From the NCBI GenBank assembly GCA_024686335.1, contig JAILCI010000006.1:32051-96050 (forward strand): a stretch of DNA of 64,000 bases. The letters are read 5' to 3'. The notes under the pieces were generated by a model. That model was not told the DNA's origin, ran no database searches, and was given only the letters and a program-made list of their open reading frames with translations. Positions 54,898 to 63,542 of this stretch are shown here, in pieces. Source of the stretch: Bacteroidales bacterium (lineage in GTDB: Bacteria; Bacteroidota; Bacteroidia; Bacteroidales; WCHB1-69). The position numbers and the translations under genes were made by a program. The first letter of the stretch is position 1; each line of letters starts with the position of its first letter.

Positions 54898-55461
54898 TTA
54901 GAAGGTGTAGCCAACCTTGGCCTCAATACCTCCGTTGAAACCATTGTCGCTAGGAAAGGTCCTGAAGAAGAAGCCTCCAGTGAAGGAAAATGCCTTCACA
55001 CGAAAACCTCCAGCAAGGGTGGCATATAAACCAATGCCGTTTCTTGGCTCAGAGGCATAATACTCATTATAGATAAATCCAGAATCATCTTCATGAGTGA
55101 CGTATAAGTCCTCATCCCAAAAATGAAATGCAGCACCGACGGCAATATTGATACATGGCATCAGTTTGCGGCCGCGGTCGAAGTAGTGACGGTAGTTCAA
55201 AAACAACGGAACCTCCTGGAAGGTGCCAGTGTTAATGCCATAGCCGACACCAATGCCAACATTATCCATTTTGTTGATGCTGATCCCATTAATGAAGACA
55301 CCTGAGAAACCTACATTCTTACCGAAGAAGAAACCATACTCATTGATGAAGTTGTATTGGACTTTCTTTTCGGGTTGATTTTCCTCTTGAGCTGAAAGCA
55401 TTCCTGCACTGAGGAACAAGACAGCAAATAAGACTAAAATGATTCTGTAACTCTTTTTCAT
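54898..55461 (-). CDS. Outer-membrane barrel protein, paralogue 1
   Basis: 187 aa, signal peptide MKKSYRIILVLFAVLFLSAG to SAQ, then an OmpA-type barrel (VPLFLNYRHYFDRGRKLMPC; AFSFTGGFFFRTFPSDNG) ending AKVGYTF. It is a close copy of the gene at 55482, 20 nt upstream on the same strand; most differences are in one surface-loop region (ADDSGFIYNEYYASEP-type). Function unknown. Confidence 0.75.
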   Translation of the reverse strand: MKKSYRIILVLFAVLFLSAGMLSAQEENQPEKKVQYNFINEYGFFFGKNVGFSGVFINGISINKMDNVGIGVGYGINTGTFQEVPLFLNYRHYFDRGRKLMPCINIAVGAAFHFWDEDLYVTHEDDSGFIYNEYYASEPRNGIGLYATLAGGFRVKAFSFTGGFFFRTFPSDNGFNGGIEAKVGYTF

Positions 55462-55481
55462 ATGTTTTATTTTTTGGAATT

Positions 55482-56045
55482 TTAGAAGGTATAGCCAACT
55501 TTAACCTCTATACCACCATTGAAACTCTTGTCGTTGGGGAATGTTCTGAAAAAGAAACCTCCAGTGAAGGAGAATGCCTTGACACGAAAACCGCCAGCGA
55601 CGGTGGCATATAGACCTATACCCTTTTTGGGCACATAGTCATAAAAATCATAGTAAGTATAACCATATTCATCCACATGGGTTATAGCAAAAAGATCTTC
55701 CCAGAAATGGAAGGAAGCACCAACGGCTGCATTGATGCACGGTACCAGCTTTCGACCACGGTCGAAGTAGTGACGGTAGTTCAAAAACAACGGGACCTCC
55801 TGAAAGGTAGCAGTGTTGATGCCATAGCCGACGCCAATACCGATAGCGTCCACCTGGTTGATGGTGATACCATTGACAAAGACGCCTGTGAAACCAACAT
55901 TCTTGCCGAAGAATCCACCATACTCATTGATGAAATTGTATTGGATCTTCTTTACGGGTTGATTTTCCTCTTGAGCTGAAAGCATTCCTGCACTGAGGAA
56001 CAAAACAGCAAACAAAGCCAAAATGATTTTGTAACTTTTCTTCAT
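55482..56045 (-). CDS. Outer-membrane barrel protein, paralogue 2
   Basis: 187 aa from ATG 56045, which gives the same signal peptide as its neighbour (MKKSYKIILALFAVLF). Strand pattern and C-terminal VKVGYTF are shared, with divergence in loops around VDEYGYTYYDFYDYVPKKG. A recent tandem duplication of a surface protein is the simplest history. A longer frame to 56102 is rejected as it would bury the signal peptide. Confidence 0.75.
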   Translation of the reverse strand: MKKSYKIILALFAVLFLSAGMLSAQEENQPVKKIQYNFINEYGGFFGKNVGFTGVFVNGITINQVDAIGIGVGYGINTATFQEVPLFLNYRHYFDRGRKLVPCINAAVGASFHFWEDLFAITHVDEYGYTYYDFYDYVPKKGIGLYATVAGGFRVKAFSFTGGFFFRTFPNDKSFNGGIEVKVGYTF

Positions 56046-56188
56046 ACTGATTATTTTTTTATACATAAAATAGAAAACGAACTTTCTTAAACTATATTGC
56101 ATTAGTTGATGAAAATTTTGGCGAAAAGAAATATCATCTCATTTTTATATAAGATGCAAAAATCGAGAAAGGTTGCAAAATAATGGAT

Positions 56189-56626
56189 GGAGTGATATAC
56201 ATGATGGCACAACAAAAATGAGTACAAAGTCAAAACAAAATGCATTTTAATCTTAACATGATTTACCGAGGCACCTGCCCATAGAGCACGCGGGCGGGAA
56301 GGCCGACATGCGGTGCGGACGCGGTGTGAATGGCCGGCCTCCAACAGCGGCGTGCAAAGGCGCTTGCGTTTACAAAAATGCATGCCTCCCGTTTATTTTT
56401 CCTTTTGCGACATGCTGCATTTTTGTTCCCGTTTGCCGCCGCTGTCAGAGGGCGGACAGAGCGGGCGGGATTCATGTCGGCTTGATCTTTTGGCAACTTT
56501 TCTATCAAGAGAAAAGTTGAAGAATTCTATTTATGGGAGTTGCCAGCCATAACGCTCTTGTCTCCTTCAAAAAAACGTCTATCAGAAACATACTTGGGCA
56601 TAAAAGGTGCCAAGGTATATAGTCCC
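56189..56626 (+). mobile_element. MITE-like element, copy B (about 438 bp)
   Basis: Same orientation as copy A. Left end GGAGTGATATACATGATGG, right end in reverse GGGACTATATACCTTGGCACC (2-3 bases lost near the end). The exact 14-bp repeat AATGGATGGAGTGA occurs at 56182-56195 and 56631-56644, so the target duplication is clear although its inner boundary overlaps the terminal repeat. The core matches copy A; the hairpin with arms CAACTTTTCT/AGAAAAGTTG is at 56494-56519. It sits just upstream of the xylB promoter. Confidence 0.87.
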
Positions 56627-56662
56627 AAAAAATGGATGGAGTGACGGCATCATCCTTTTTTG

Positions 56663-56670
56663 TATCTTTG
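56663..56670 (+). promoter_or_regulatory. -7 box of xylB
   Basis: TATCTTTG, 36 nt after the last base of MITE copy B, so the -33 region lies in the duplicated target sequence. Confidence 0.6.
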
Positions 56671-56715
56671 TCCGCTATTTTTCTCAGTGATGTTTGATCA
56701 AGTAAATTGACGACT

Positions 56716-58200
56716 ATGTATTTTTTAGGAATAGACTTAGGAAGTTCTTCGGTAAAGGTTACTCTTTTGGATGGCGATACTGGCAAAGTTGCCGCCAGTG
56801 CCTCCGCCCCGCAACAAGAAGCCCCGATTTTGGCTGTCCAGAACGGATGGGCGGAGCAGAACCCAGCCGACTGGTGGAGTTATATGAAGACGGCCTTGCA
56901 GACGGCTCTGCAATCAGGCCAGGTCAATGCCAAAGACATAAAGGCTGTCGGCATCACCTATCAGATGCATGGTTTGGTGCTGGTCGACAAGGGTTTGCAA
57001 GTGCTGCGTCCCTCCATCATTTGGTGCGACAGTAGGGCTGTCCCTTACGGAGAGAGGGCCTTTGAGACGTTGGGTCATGACTACTGTCTGCAGCATCTTC
57101 TCAACTCGCCTGGCAACTTCACCGCGGCTAAGCTGGCGTGGGTGCGCGAGAACGAGCCCGAACTCTTCGAACGTGTTTATAAGTTTATGCTCCCCGGTGA
57201 CTATCTGGCTATGCGTATGACGGGCGAGGTGCGGACCTCAGTGCCCGGCCTCTCCGAAGGAATGTTCTGGGACTTTGAGAACAATACCGTCTCTGAGCCG
57301 TTGCTCACCCACTTTGGTATCCCTGTGGAGATGATTGCCGACACCGTGCCGACTTTTGGAATACAGGGTGAGCTGTTGTCGTCTGCAGCTGCAGAGTTGG
57401 GTCTTCCTGCTGGTATCCCTATTTGTTATCGCGCCGGTGATCAGCCTAATAATGCCTTCTCCCTCAATGTGTTAAATCCTGGCGAGGTGGCCGCCACTGC
57501 AGGCACCTCCGGCGTAGTTTACGGCATCAATGACCAGGTCTGTACGGATCCTAAATCCCGTATCAACATTTTCGCTCATGTGAACCATCAGCCTGACCAG
57601 CCCCGTTTGGGCGTGATGCACTGCACTAACGGAGTGGGTATCCAAAACGCCTGGATGAAACGGATGGTGGCCCCGGAGGTCTCCTACGACCAATTTAACG
57701 AGATGGCCGCGCAGGCTCCCATAGGCTCCGACGGCGTTACAGTGATACCCTTTGGCAATGGCGCCGAGCGTATCTTGGAAAATCGTCAACTGGGTGGTTC
57801 TATCCATGGATTGAATTTTAACAATCATAATGCCAGTACTTTAGCCCGCGCCGCCCAAGAGGGTGTGGCCTTCTCTTTCAAGTATGGAATGGATATCATG
57901 CGTGAGACAGGCATGAACACACGCGTCATACGCGCAGGCCACGCCAATATGTTCCTGAGTCCTATCTTCCGAACGACTCTGGCAACAGTGGCTGATGCTA
58001 CAATAGAACTCTATGACACTAATGGTTCTGTGGGTGCCGCTATTGGCGCCGCATTGGGATCAGGTTATTATAAGTCTTCGCAGGATGCTTTTGCCCCACT
58101 GCAAAAATTGGCCGTTGTGGAACCCGATACTCTCCAAAAAGAGAGATATGAGGAGGCATACAATCGTTGGAAATCGGTTCTGAATATGAATTTGGGATAG
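56716..58200 (+). CDS. xylB: Xylulokinase
   Basis: 494 aa FGGY-family sugar kinase phosphorylating D-xylulose. GIDLGSSSVKVTLLD at the N terminus is the phosphate-1 motif, then ITYQMHGLVLVD and the C-terminal ATP-binding ATAGTSGVVYG and GNGAERILENRQLGG blocks. ATG 56716 is chosen over TTG 56707. No xylose isomerase or transporter is adjacent. The gene is bracketed by MITE copies B and C in opposite orientation. Confidence 0.93.
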   Translation: MYFLGIDLGSSSVKVTLLDGDTGKVAASASAPQQEAPILAVQNGWAEQNPADWWSYMKTALQTALQSGQVNAKDIKAVGITYQMHGLVLVDKGLQVLRPSIIWCDSRAVPYGERAFETLGHDYCLQHLLNSPGNFTAAKLAWVRENEPELFERVYKFMLPGDYLAMRMTGEVRTSVPGLSEGMFWDFENNTVSEPLLTHFGIPVEMIADTVPTFGIQGELLSSAAAELGLPAGIPICYRAGDQPNNAFSLNVLNPGEVAATAGTSGVVYGINDQVCTDPKSRINIFAHVNHQPDQPRLGVMHCTNGVGIQNAWMKRMVAPEVSYDQFNEMAAQAPIGSDGVTVIPFGNGAERILENRQLGGSIHGLNFNNHNASTLARAAQEGVAFSFKYGMDIMRETGMNTRVIRAGHANMFLSPIFRTTLATVADATIELYDTNGSVGAAIGAALGSGYYKSSQDAFAPLQKLAVVEPDTLQKERYEEAYNRWKSVLNMNLG

Positions 58201-58323
58201 ATTTTAATTCATAAACATCTGATTTACATAATGCCATTGATGTCAGTGTTGCCTTTTGTGTATGCGCTGGACTTTGTATCGGTTATGAACATAAGTTTTA
58301 ACCCTAACATCTCTATCTTTTTT

Positions 58324-58768
58324 AAGGGACTACATACCTGATGGCACCTTATATGTCCAGGTATGTTGCTAATAGACATTTTTTGAGGGAGAAAAGGGCT
58401 TTATGGCAGGCAACTCCCATATATTTAATTCTACAACTTTTCTCTTGATAGAAAAGTTGCCAAAAGATCAAGCCGACATGAATCCCGCCCGCTCTGTCCG
58501 CCCTCTGACATCGGCGGCAAACGGGAACAAAAATGCAGGACGTGGCAAACGGGAAATATCACGGAAGGCATGCATTTTTGTAAACGCAAGCGCCTTTGCA
58601 CGCCGCTGTTGGAGGCCGGACATTCACACCGCGTCCGCACCGCATGTCGGCCTGCCCGCCCGCGTGCTCTATGGGCAGATGCCTCGGTAAATCATGTTGG
58701 GCTAAAATGCAATTTGTTTTGACTTTATACTCATCTTTGTTGTGCCATTATGTATACACCCCTCCTTT
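58324..58768 (-). mobile_element. MITE-like element, copy C (about 445 bp, reversed)
   Basis: The left end reads AAGGGACTACATACCTGATG and the right end in reverse AAAGGAGGGGTGTATACATA; both continue into TGGCAC. The flanking 10-bp repeat TATCTTTTTT is exact (58314-58323 and 58769-58778). The core is conserved with one change in the 77-nt block shared by the others, and the hairpin is at 58434-58459. It lies between xylB and the end of the GIN-domain gene. Confidence 0.87.
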
Positions 58769-58800
58769 TATCTTTTTTGAACACAAAAACAACTCCGACA

Positions 58801-59802
58801 TCACTCAAAACGCTTAGCACGTCCAATGTTGGCATGGTATTCCTTTTGGCAATTACCAGTAATATCAACTTCACCAGTAAAGGAATAATTGGAAATATAT
58901 GCTGTGCCTGTAACATTGGCATGGATATCTCCGACCCCTGAGTGTGTGATGTGGGCGATGGCACTCTTTAATTGTTGGGCAGAGACACTGCCGGAGCCAT
59001 CGCTCACCAGGTTTAGCGATACGGCTTGGCCGGTAAGACGTGTGTCGCCGGTGCCATTGTTTTTCAACCCTAGTTGTTTTGCACATATGTTGCGAATGGT
59101 AATGTCGCCAACTCCTTTATTCTGCAATGTGGCATTCTCAGTCTGCCAGCCCATCATATTAACCAATATATCTCCTGTACCTAGATTGTTGGCAATCATT
59201 GATTTGCTTATATAACTGGATGTAATAGTGACATCTCCCACCCCAGCATTATGGATAAATAGAGAAGGGACGGTGACTGTGGCAGAGGCAGGAAAAACTA
59301 TATCCCCCACACCAGTGTTGTGAATCTCCAGCGACTCCTCTAAATCCAGTTGTTTTATTAGGCAATCCCCCACACCGGAATTATAGATTGATATTCTTTT
59401 TTCGGTGCGTGGTTCCATTGTTGCATCACCAACGCCTCGATTGGTCAGTTCCTCTAAATGTGGTGTGTAGATCTCCACCTGAATAGCTGCTTTTTCAAAA
59501 GAGACATCTTCATCGCTAATTTCGATATATAGTTTTTCTTCAGCTACTCTATGACGGACATATCCCTCGATATTGTCATCCGCCTTTACCACAACTTTGT
59601 GTTCAGGACCTTGTTTGATTACAACACTTCCCAAGAAGTTGATATCTATAGAGTTGAAGGGTTCTTCCGTGTATTCCCTGGTGACGATATTTCCACTGGC
59701 AACAATTCGTTTTTGTGCGCTGATCATACTGATGGGAAGTATGAGAAGCAGTATTAAAAATGTCTTTTTCATAATGTTTGTTTTTAAAAATATCTTTTTC
59801 AT
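58801..59802 (-). CDS. GIN/DUF2807-domain exported protein with GxGD repeats
   Basis: 333 aa with signal peptide, then a DUF2807 (putative auto-transporter adhesin head GIN) domain. From about residue 120 nine copies of the pattern N-x-G-x-G-D (NRGVGD, NSGVGD, NTGVGD, NAGVGD, NLGTGD, NKGVGD, NNGTGD, SDGSGS, HSGVGD) recur every 20-25 residues, which suggests a right-handed beta-helix. Function unknown; the family often goes with envelope-stress genes. It begins 11 nt after the sigma-factor stop. The start codon region is duplicated, so ATG 59772 is an alternative start. Confidence 0.85.
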   Translation of the reverse strand: MKKIFLKTNIMKKTFLILLLILPISMISAQKRIVASGNIVTREYTEEPFNSIDINFLGSVVIKQGPEHKVVVKADDNIEGYVRHRVAEEKLYIEISDEDVSFEKAAIQVEIYTPHLEELTNRGVGDATMEPRTEKRISIYNSGVGDCLIKQLDLEESLEIHNTGVGDIVFPASATVTVPSLFIHNAGVGDVTITSSYISKSMIANNLGTGDILVNMMGWQTENATLQNKGVGDITIRNICAKQLGLKNNGTGDTRLTGQAVSLNLVSDGSGSVSAQQLKSAIAHITHSGVGDIHANVTGTAYISNYSFTGEVDITGNCQKEYHANIGRAKRFE

Positions 59803-59816
59803 AATGTTTGTTTTTA
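59763..59816. repeat. 24-bp tandem duplication covering the GIN gene start
   Basis: TCTTTTTCATAATGTTTGTT plus four more bases occurs at 59763-59786 and 59793-59816. Each copy carries an ATG (minus strand, at 59772 and 59802). Confidence 0.85.
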
Positions 59817-61211
59817 GTGGTGATTAATAAGATCCTCTTTAGAGTGAGCTACTGGCACCGCAATATTGCCCTGCAAGTCTATAAAGCCGTAGAAGTTGCC
59901 CTTGCGAACCAGAGCGAGACCATCTCTGTAGAATCCGAATTTGCCGATCTCGTCGTATTGGGGGTGCACGACTTCTCGACCGCTACTGTCCACGAATCCC
60001 TTGAATCCAAAGAGGTCCACCAAGGCCCAGCCGCTCCGATATTCGTCAAAGCAGCCGATGTCACTGTATTTTGGTTCAACCACCATCTGGTCCAGCTCAT
60101 TGGCTAACCCGCAATAGCCGTTGCGCTGGACCTTTTTTAGGCTATGACAATTCTGCTTTGGCGCTGGAGATGACTTATCCTCCACTGTTATTATGGTGGT
60201 TTTTTTCTTTACTGCATGACCTAGGGTGTTGTACAACTCATCGACACTTATCTTTATTGTTTTTGGTTCCTCTTCTGCCTCTTCTGCCTCTTTTGCCTCC
60301 GATGTTTGTTTTTCGGCAGATTCGGCTGCAACAACTTGCGGAGGTTCTATAAATGAAATAGTGTCAATTTCTGGCACTGGTTCCATGGTTTGTACCTGAG
60401 TAGTGTCAATGACAGGCTCGGCAGGAGTTGGGGCACTTGGCTCTGCTGGTTGTGCCTGCCATACAGCGACAGAGCCGGCAACTGCGGTGGTGAGGACACC
60501 CGTGGCGATGGCTGGAACTTTGGCGGCAGAGAGGGTCAGCAGGGCAGAGGTCTTGGGCGCCGTGGCCCATTCAAAGCCCGTCAGCGGTGACGGAGCGGAA
60601 GGCGCCACGACCAGATGCCTCAGCTTGGCTCGGCAGATGCGATCCACCGCATGACCCCGTAATGATAACAGAGATAGTATGACCATGATGCCTGATTTTT
60701 TATGATTGTGTTTGTTTTTTAAAATCTCCTGTAATTGCGTTCGCGCCTCTGCCAAGTATCGTTTTGAACTGCGGACCCCAATCTGCAACATCTCCGCAAT
60801 TTTTGTATGTCTTTGGTTTTCAAATACGTATAGATTGAAAACGGCTCGTTGTTTGTCGGGAAGATGGTGGATGGCTTCCAGAATGTCCTCTTCGGTGAAA
60901 TCGTCGGGCGATATCTCCGCATCATTGGTCGATTCAACCGGATCTGAATACGCTTCTTCCATTTCGTCAATCGGCAGGAACTGTGGCTGCCGGCGGAGGT
61001 AATCCAGCGTGTTGTTCAAGTTGATACGCATCAGCCATCCGTCGAAGTGACCCAGCTGGCGGAAACTGTCCGACTTCTCAATAGCTCGGATGAAGGCTTC
61101 GTGCGCCAAATCCTCCGCCGTAGCCTTGTCCTTGACATAGCGACAGTTGACGCCGATCATCTTGCCGATATTGCGTTGGTATACCCGTGTCCAGAAACGT
61201 TCCGCCTGCAT
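59814..61211 (-). CDS. ECF sigma factor fused to a membrane segment and WG repeats
   Basis: 465 aa. Sigma region 2 at about 7-77 (DLAHEAFIRAIEKSDSF; HFDGWLMRINLNNTLDYLRR), region 4 at about 104-162 (LPDKQRAVFNLYVFENQRH; TKIAEMLQIG). Then a basic linker, one hydrophobic segment near 220-250, an acidic Pro/Glu-rich stretch, and a C-terminal WG (KWG-type) repeat domain about 359-454 (NGYCGLANE; EPKYSDIG; GFVDSSGREVVHPQYDEIG; GFIDLQGN). This suggests a sigma factor tied to the inner membrane with a periplasmic sensor. ATG 61211 is used because the longer frame opens in the -7 box TATCTTTG (61233-61240). Confidence 0.85.
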   Translation of the reverse strand: MQAERFWTRVYQRNIGKMIGVNCRYVKDKATAEDLAHEAFIRAIEKSDSFRQLGHFDGWLMRINLNNTLDYLRRQPQFLPIDEMEEAYSDPVESTNDAEISPDDFTEEDILEAIHHLPDKQRAVFNLYVFENQRHTKIAEMLQIGVRSSKRYLAEARTQLQEILKNKHNHKKSGIMVILSLLSLRGHAVDRICRAKLRHLVVAPSAPSPLTGFEWATAPKTSALLTLSAAKVPAIATGVLTTAVAGSVAVWQAQPAEPSAPTPAEPVIDTTQVQTMEPVPEIDTISFIEPPQVVAAESAEKQTSEAKEAEEAEEEPKTIKISVDELYNTLGHAVKKKTTIITVEDKSSPAPKQNCHSLKKVQRNGYCGLANELDQMVVEPKYSDIGCFDEYRSGWALVDLFGFKGFVDSSGREVVHPQYDEIGKFGFYRDGLALVRKGNFYGFIDLQGNIAVPVAHSKEDLINHH

Positions 61212-61246
61212 CTTCTCTTTTATAATATGACGCAAAGATACAAAAA

Positions 61247-61269
61247 GGGGCCAATTTTTTTTCGGCCCC
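61247..61269 (-). terminator. Terminator hairpin between MITE D and the sigma gene
   Basis: GGGGCC (61247-61252) and GGCCCC (61264-61269) pair; on the minus strand a T run follows. It probably ends the SulP transcript, with MITE D inserted before it. Confidence 0.6.
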
Positions 61270-61285
61270 TGTTCTGATTATTTTA

Positions 61286-61725
61286 GGGAGGTATATACAT
61301 GATGACACAACAAAGATGAGTGCAAAGTCAAAAAAAAGCATTATAACCCCAACTTGATTTACCGAGGCACCTGCCCATAGAGCTCGCGGGTGGGTAGGCC
61401 GACATGCGGTGCGGACGCGGTGTGAATGGCCGGCCTCCAACAGCGGCGTGCAAAGGCGCTTGCGTTTACAAAAATGCATGCCCTCCCTGTATTTTTTCTT
61501 TTGCTACATGCTGCATTTTTGTTCCCGTTTGCCGCCGATGTCAGAGGGCGGACAGAGCGGGCGGAATTCATGTCGGCTTGATCTTTTGGCAACTTTTCTA
61601 TCAAGAGAAAAGTTGAAGAAATATAACTATAGGAGTTGCTTGCCATGAAGCCCTTCCCTCCCTCAAGAAAACATCTACTAGCAACATACTTAGGCATACA
61701 AGGTGCCATCAGGAATATAGTCTAC
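61286..61725 (+). mobile_element. MITE-like element, copy D (440 bp)
   Basis: Left end GGGAGGTATATACATGATG; right end in reverse GTAGACTATATTCCTGATGG. The exact 8-bp repeat TTATTTTA flanks it (61278-61285 and 61726-61733). Core and hairpin (61590-61615) as in the other copies. It lies between the SulP stop and the terminator, upstream of the sigma gene. Confidence 0.88.
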
Positions 61726-61740
61726 TTATTTTATTGAAAA

Positions 61741-63438
61741 CTATTCAACTCTTTTCTTCAAAAATTCAGTACACTCTTCAAATGTTTTGAATGTGTTCTC
61801 TTCTGGGATGAGGTCCGGGATGACGTCTAATGTCTTGAGCATGTACATAGGCTGCGGTTGGATGATGGTCATCAGTACCAGCACGCCGCGTGCCTGCAAC
61901 TCTTTGATGGCCGTCTCCATCGCATACAAACCTGACTGGTCCATAAAGCTGACAAGGCGCATGCGGATGATGACGATCTTTGCATCCTCAGGGACATCGT
62001 TCATCACACTTTGGAACTTGGTGATGGTGCCGAAGAAGATGGGACCATTCAGACGTTGGATGTAGATTTTGTGTTGGGCTGTATCGGGCATGCCACCCTC
62101 ATCTTGCCAAGGGCTCTCCTTGTCGAAGTGGGTCATCTCGGCAGAGCTGTAACCGCCCTCCACCAGGTCACTGGCGCGTTTCATGAAGAGCACGCAGGCG
62201 ATAACCATGCCGATGCCAACGGCGGTGAGGAGGTCTACAAAGACGGTGAGCAGGAAGACGATGATGAGGACCACGGCGTCAGCGCGCGGGATCTTGAGCA
62301 GATCCTTGAATCCTTTGAAGTCGATGATGCCCCAACCGACGGTAATCAAAATGCCGGCAAGCACGGAGAGCGGGACATAGCGCACCAGACTGCCCAAGCC
62401 TAACAGAACGGCGAGCAGAAGCATAGAGTGAACCATACCGCTGATTTGAGAGCGTCCGCCACTCTTAACGTTTACAACGGTACGCATAGTAGCACCAGCA
62501 CCACTGATACCACAGAAGAGACCGCTGATCATGTTGCCGATTCCCTGGCCGATAAGTTCGCGGTTACTGTTATGGTGAGTCTTGGTGATGTTGTCGGCAA
62601 CTACAGAGGTGAGCAATGTGTCAATACTGCCTAGACCAGCCAACGTAAGTCCTGGAATGACAGAGGCTTTCAAGATGGCGCCCCAGTCGAGACCCGTCAG
62701 GCTGAGACCCTCTTTGGCGAATGCTGGCATCGGGAATCCAGAGGGAATCTGACCGATGAGGAGTTTCTCGTCCATGTTGAGGAATAAGGAGATGATGGTC
62801 ATCACCAATAGAGCCACCAAAGTGGAAGGTATCTTCTTGGTTATTAATGGGAAAAGATAGATAATGGCGATGGTTCCAATGCCGAGCAGAAGGGCAGTGA
62901 AAGAGACACCACCAGCCAGACGCATCGGAAGTTCCTTAATCATATCGACTACCAAAACTGGTGATTTACAGCCGATTAAAGGATATAACTGTTGGATGAT
63001 GATGATGACACCGATACCGCTCATGAAGCCCGATAGGACGGGGTAGGGGATATAACGCACATACTTGCCTATCTTCAAAATACCGAAGAGAATCTGGAAG
63101 AGACCGCAGAAGAGACCCGCGAGCGACATGCTGATGAGCACGGCGCTCATGGAGTGCTGCGCTGCCCACACACCGCTGAGCAATGATGCGGTGATGACCG
63201 TCATTGGTCCAGTAGGTCCGCTGATCTGTGAGTGTGTGCCGCCGAACAGAGAGGCGAAGAATCCAAGGAAGGTGGCGCCTATGAGTCCGGCCAACGCACC
63301 CATAGAGCTTGCCGAGGGATCGTCAATGCCTCCAAATGCCTGTATGCCGAATGCCAAAGCCAACGGTAATGCCACGATTCCGGCAGTAATTCCGCCAAAA
63401 AGATCGCCCTTTAGATTATCGGTTTTAATCCATGCCAT
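61741..63438 (-). CDS. SulP-family anion transporter with STAS domain
   Basis: 565 aa with about 12-14 membrane segments (DLFGGITAGIVALPLALAFG; GTHSQISGPTGPMTVITASL; LSGFMSGIGVIIIIQQLYPL) and a cytoplasmic STAS domain from about residue 430 (KIYIQRLNGPIFFG; SFMDQSGLYAM). SulP proteins move sulfate, bicarbonate or dicarboxylates; the substrate is not visible. One promoter box, TATTTTCG on the minus strand, is at 63511-63518. Confidence 0.93.
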   Translation of the reverse strand: MAWIKTDNLKGDLFGGITAGIVALPLALAFGIQAFGGIDDPSASSMGALAGLIGATFLGFFASLFGGTHSQISGPTGPMTVITASLLSGVWAAQHSMSAVLISMSLAGLFCGLFQILFGILKIGKYVRYIPYPVLSGFMSGIGVIIIIQQLYPLIGCKSPVLVVDMIKELPMRLAGGVSFTALLLGIGTIAIIYLFPLITKKIPSTLVALLVMTIISLFLNMDEKLLIGQIPSGFPMPAFAKEGLSLTGLDWGAILKASVIPGLTLAGLGSIDTLLTSVVADNITKTHHNSNRELIGQGIGNMISGLFCGISGAGATMRTVVNVKSGGRSQISGMVHSMLLLAVLLGLGSLVRYVPLSVLAGILITVGWGIIDFKGFKDLLKIPRADAVVLIIVFLLTVFVDLLTAVGIGMVIACVLFMKRASDLVEGGYSSAEMTHFDKESPWQDEGGMPDTAQHKIYIQRLNGPIFFGTITKFQSVMNDVPEDAKIVIIRMRLVSFMDQSGLYAMETAIKELQARGVLVLMTIIQPQPMYMLKTLDVIPDLIPEENTFKTFEECTEFLKKRVE

Positions 63439-63542
63439 AGTCTAAAATATTTATTATCAATGCATTAGAAAAATAGCAGGGTGGTTTATCCTGCTATTTG
63501 AAATTCGGCGCGAAAATAGGTTTTTTTTAAATATGGCAAAAC

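Noticed and set aside
56189-58768. xylB plus MITEs B and C as a proven composite transposon
   Set aside because: Each MITE has its own separate target duplication, which indicates independent insertions; no duplication flanks the pair as a whole.
61359-61709. Short open frames of 70-116 codons repeated in all four MITE copies, for example the frame reading KLPKDQADMN
   Set aside because: They vary in length between copies, copy A is broken by a missing A, differences between copies change amino acids freely, and both strands are open because of the GC-rich core. They look like by-products of the repeat.
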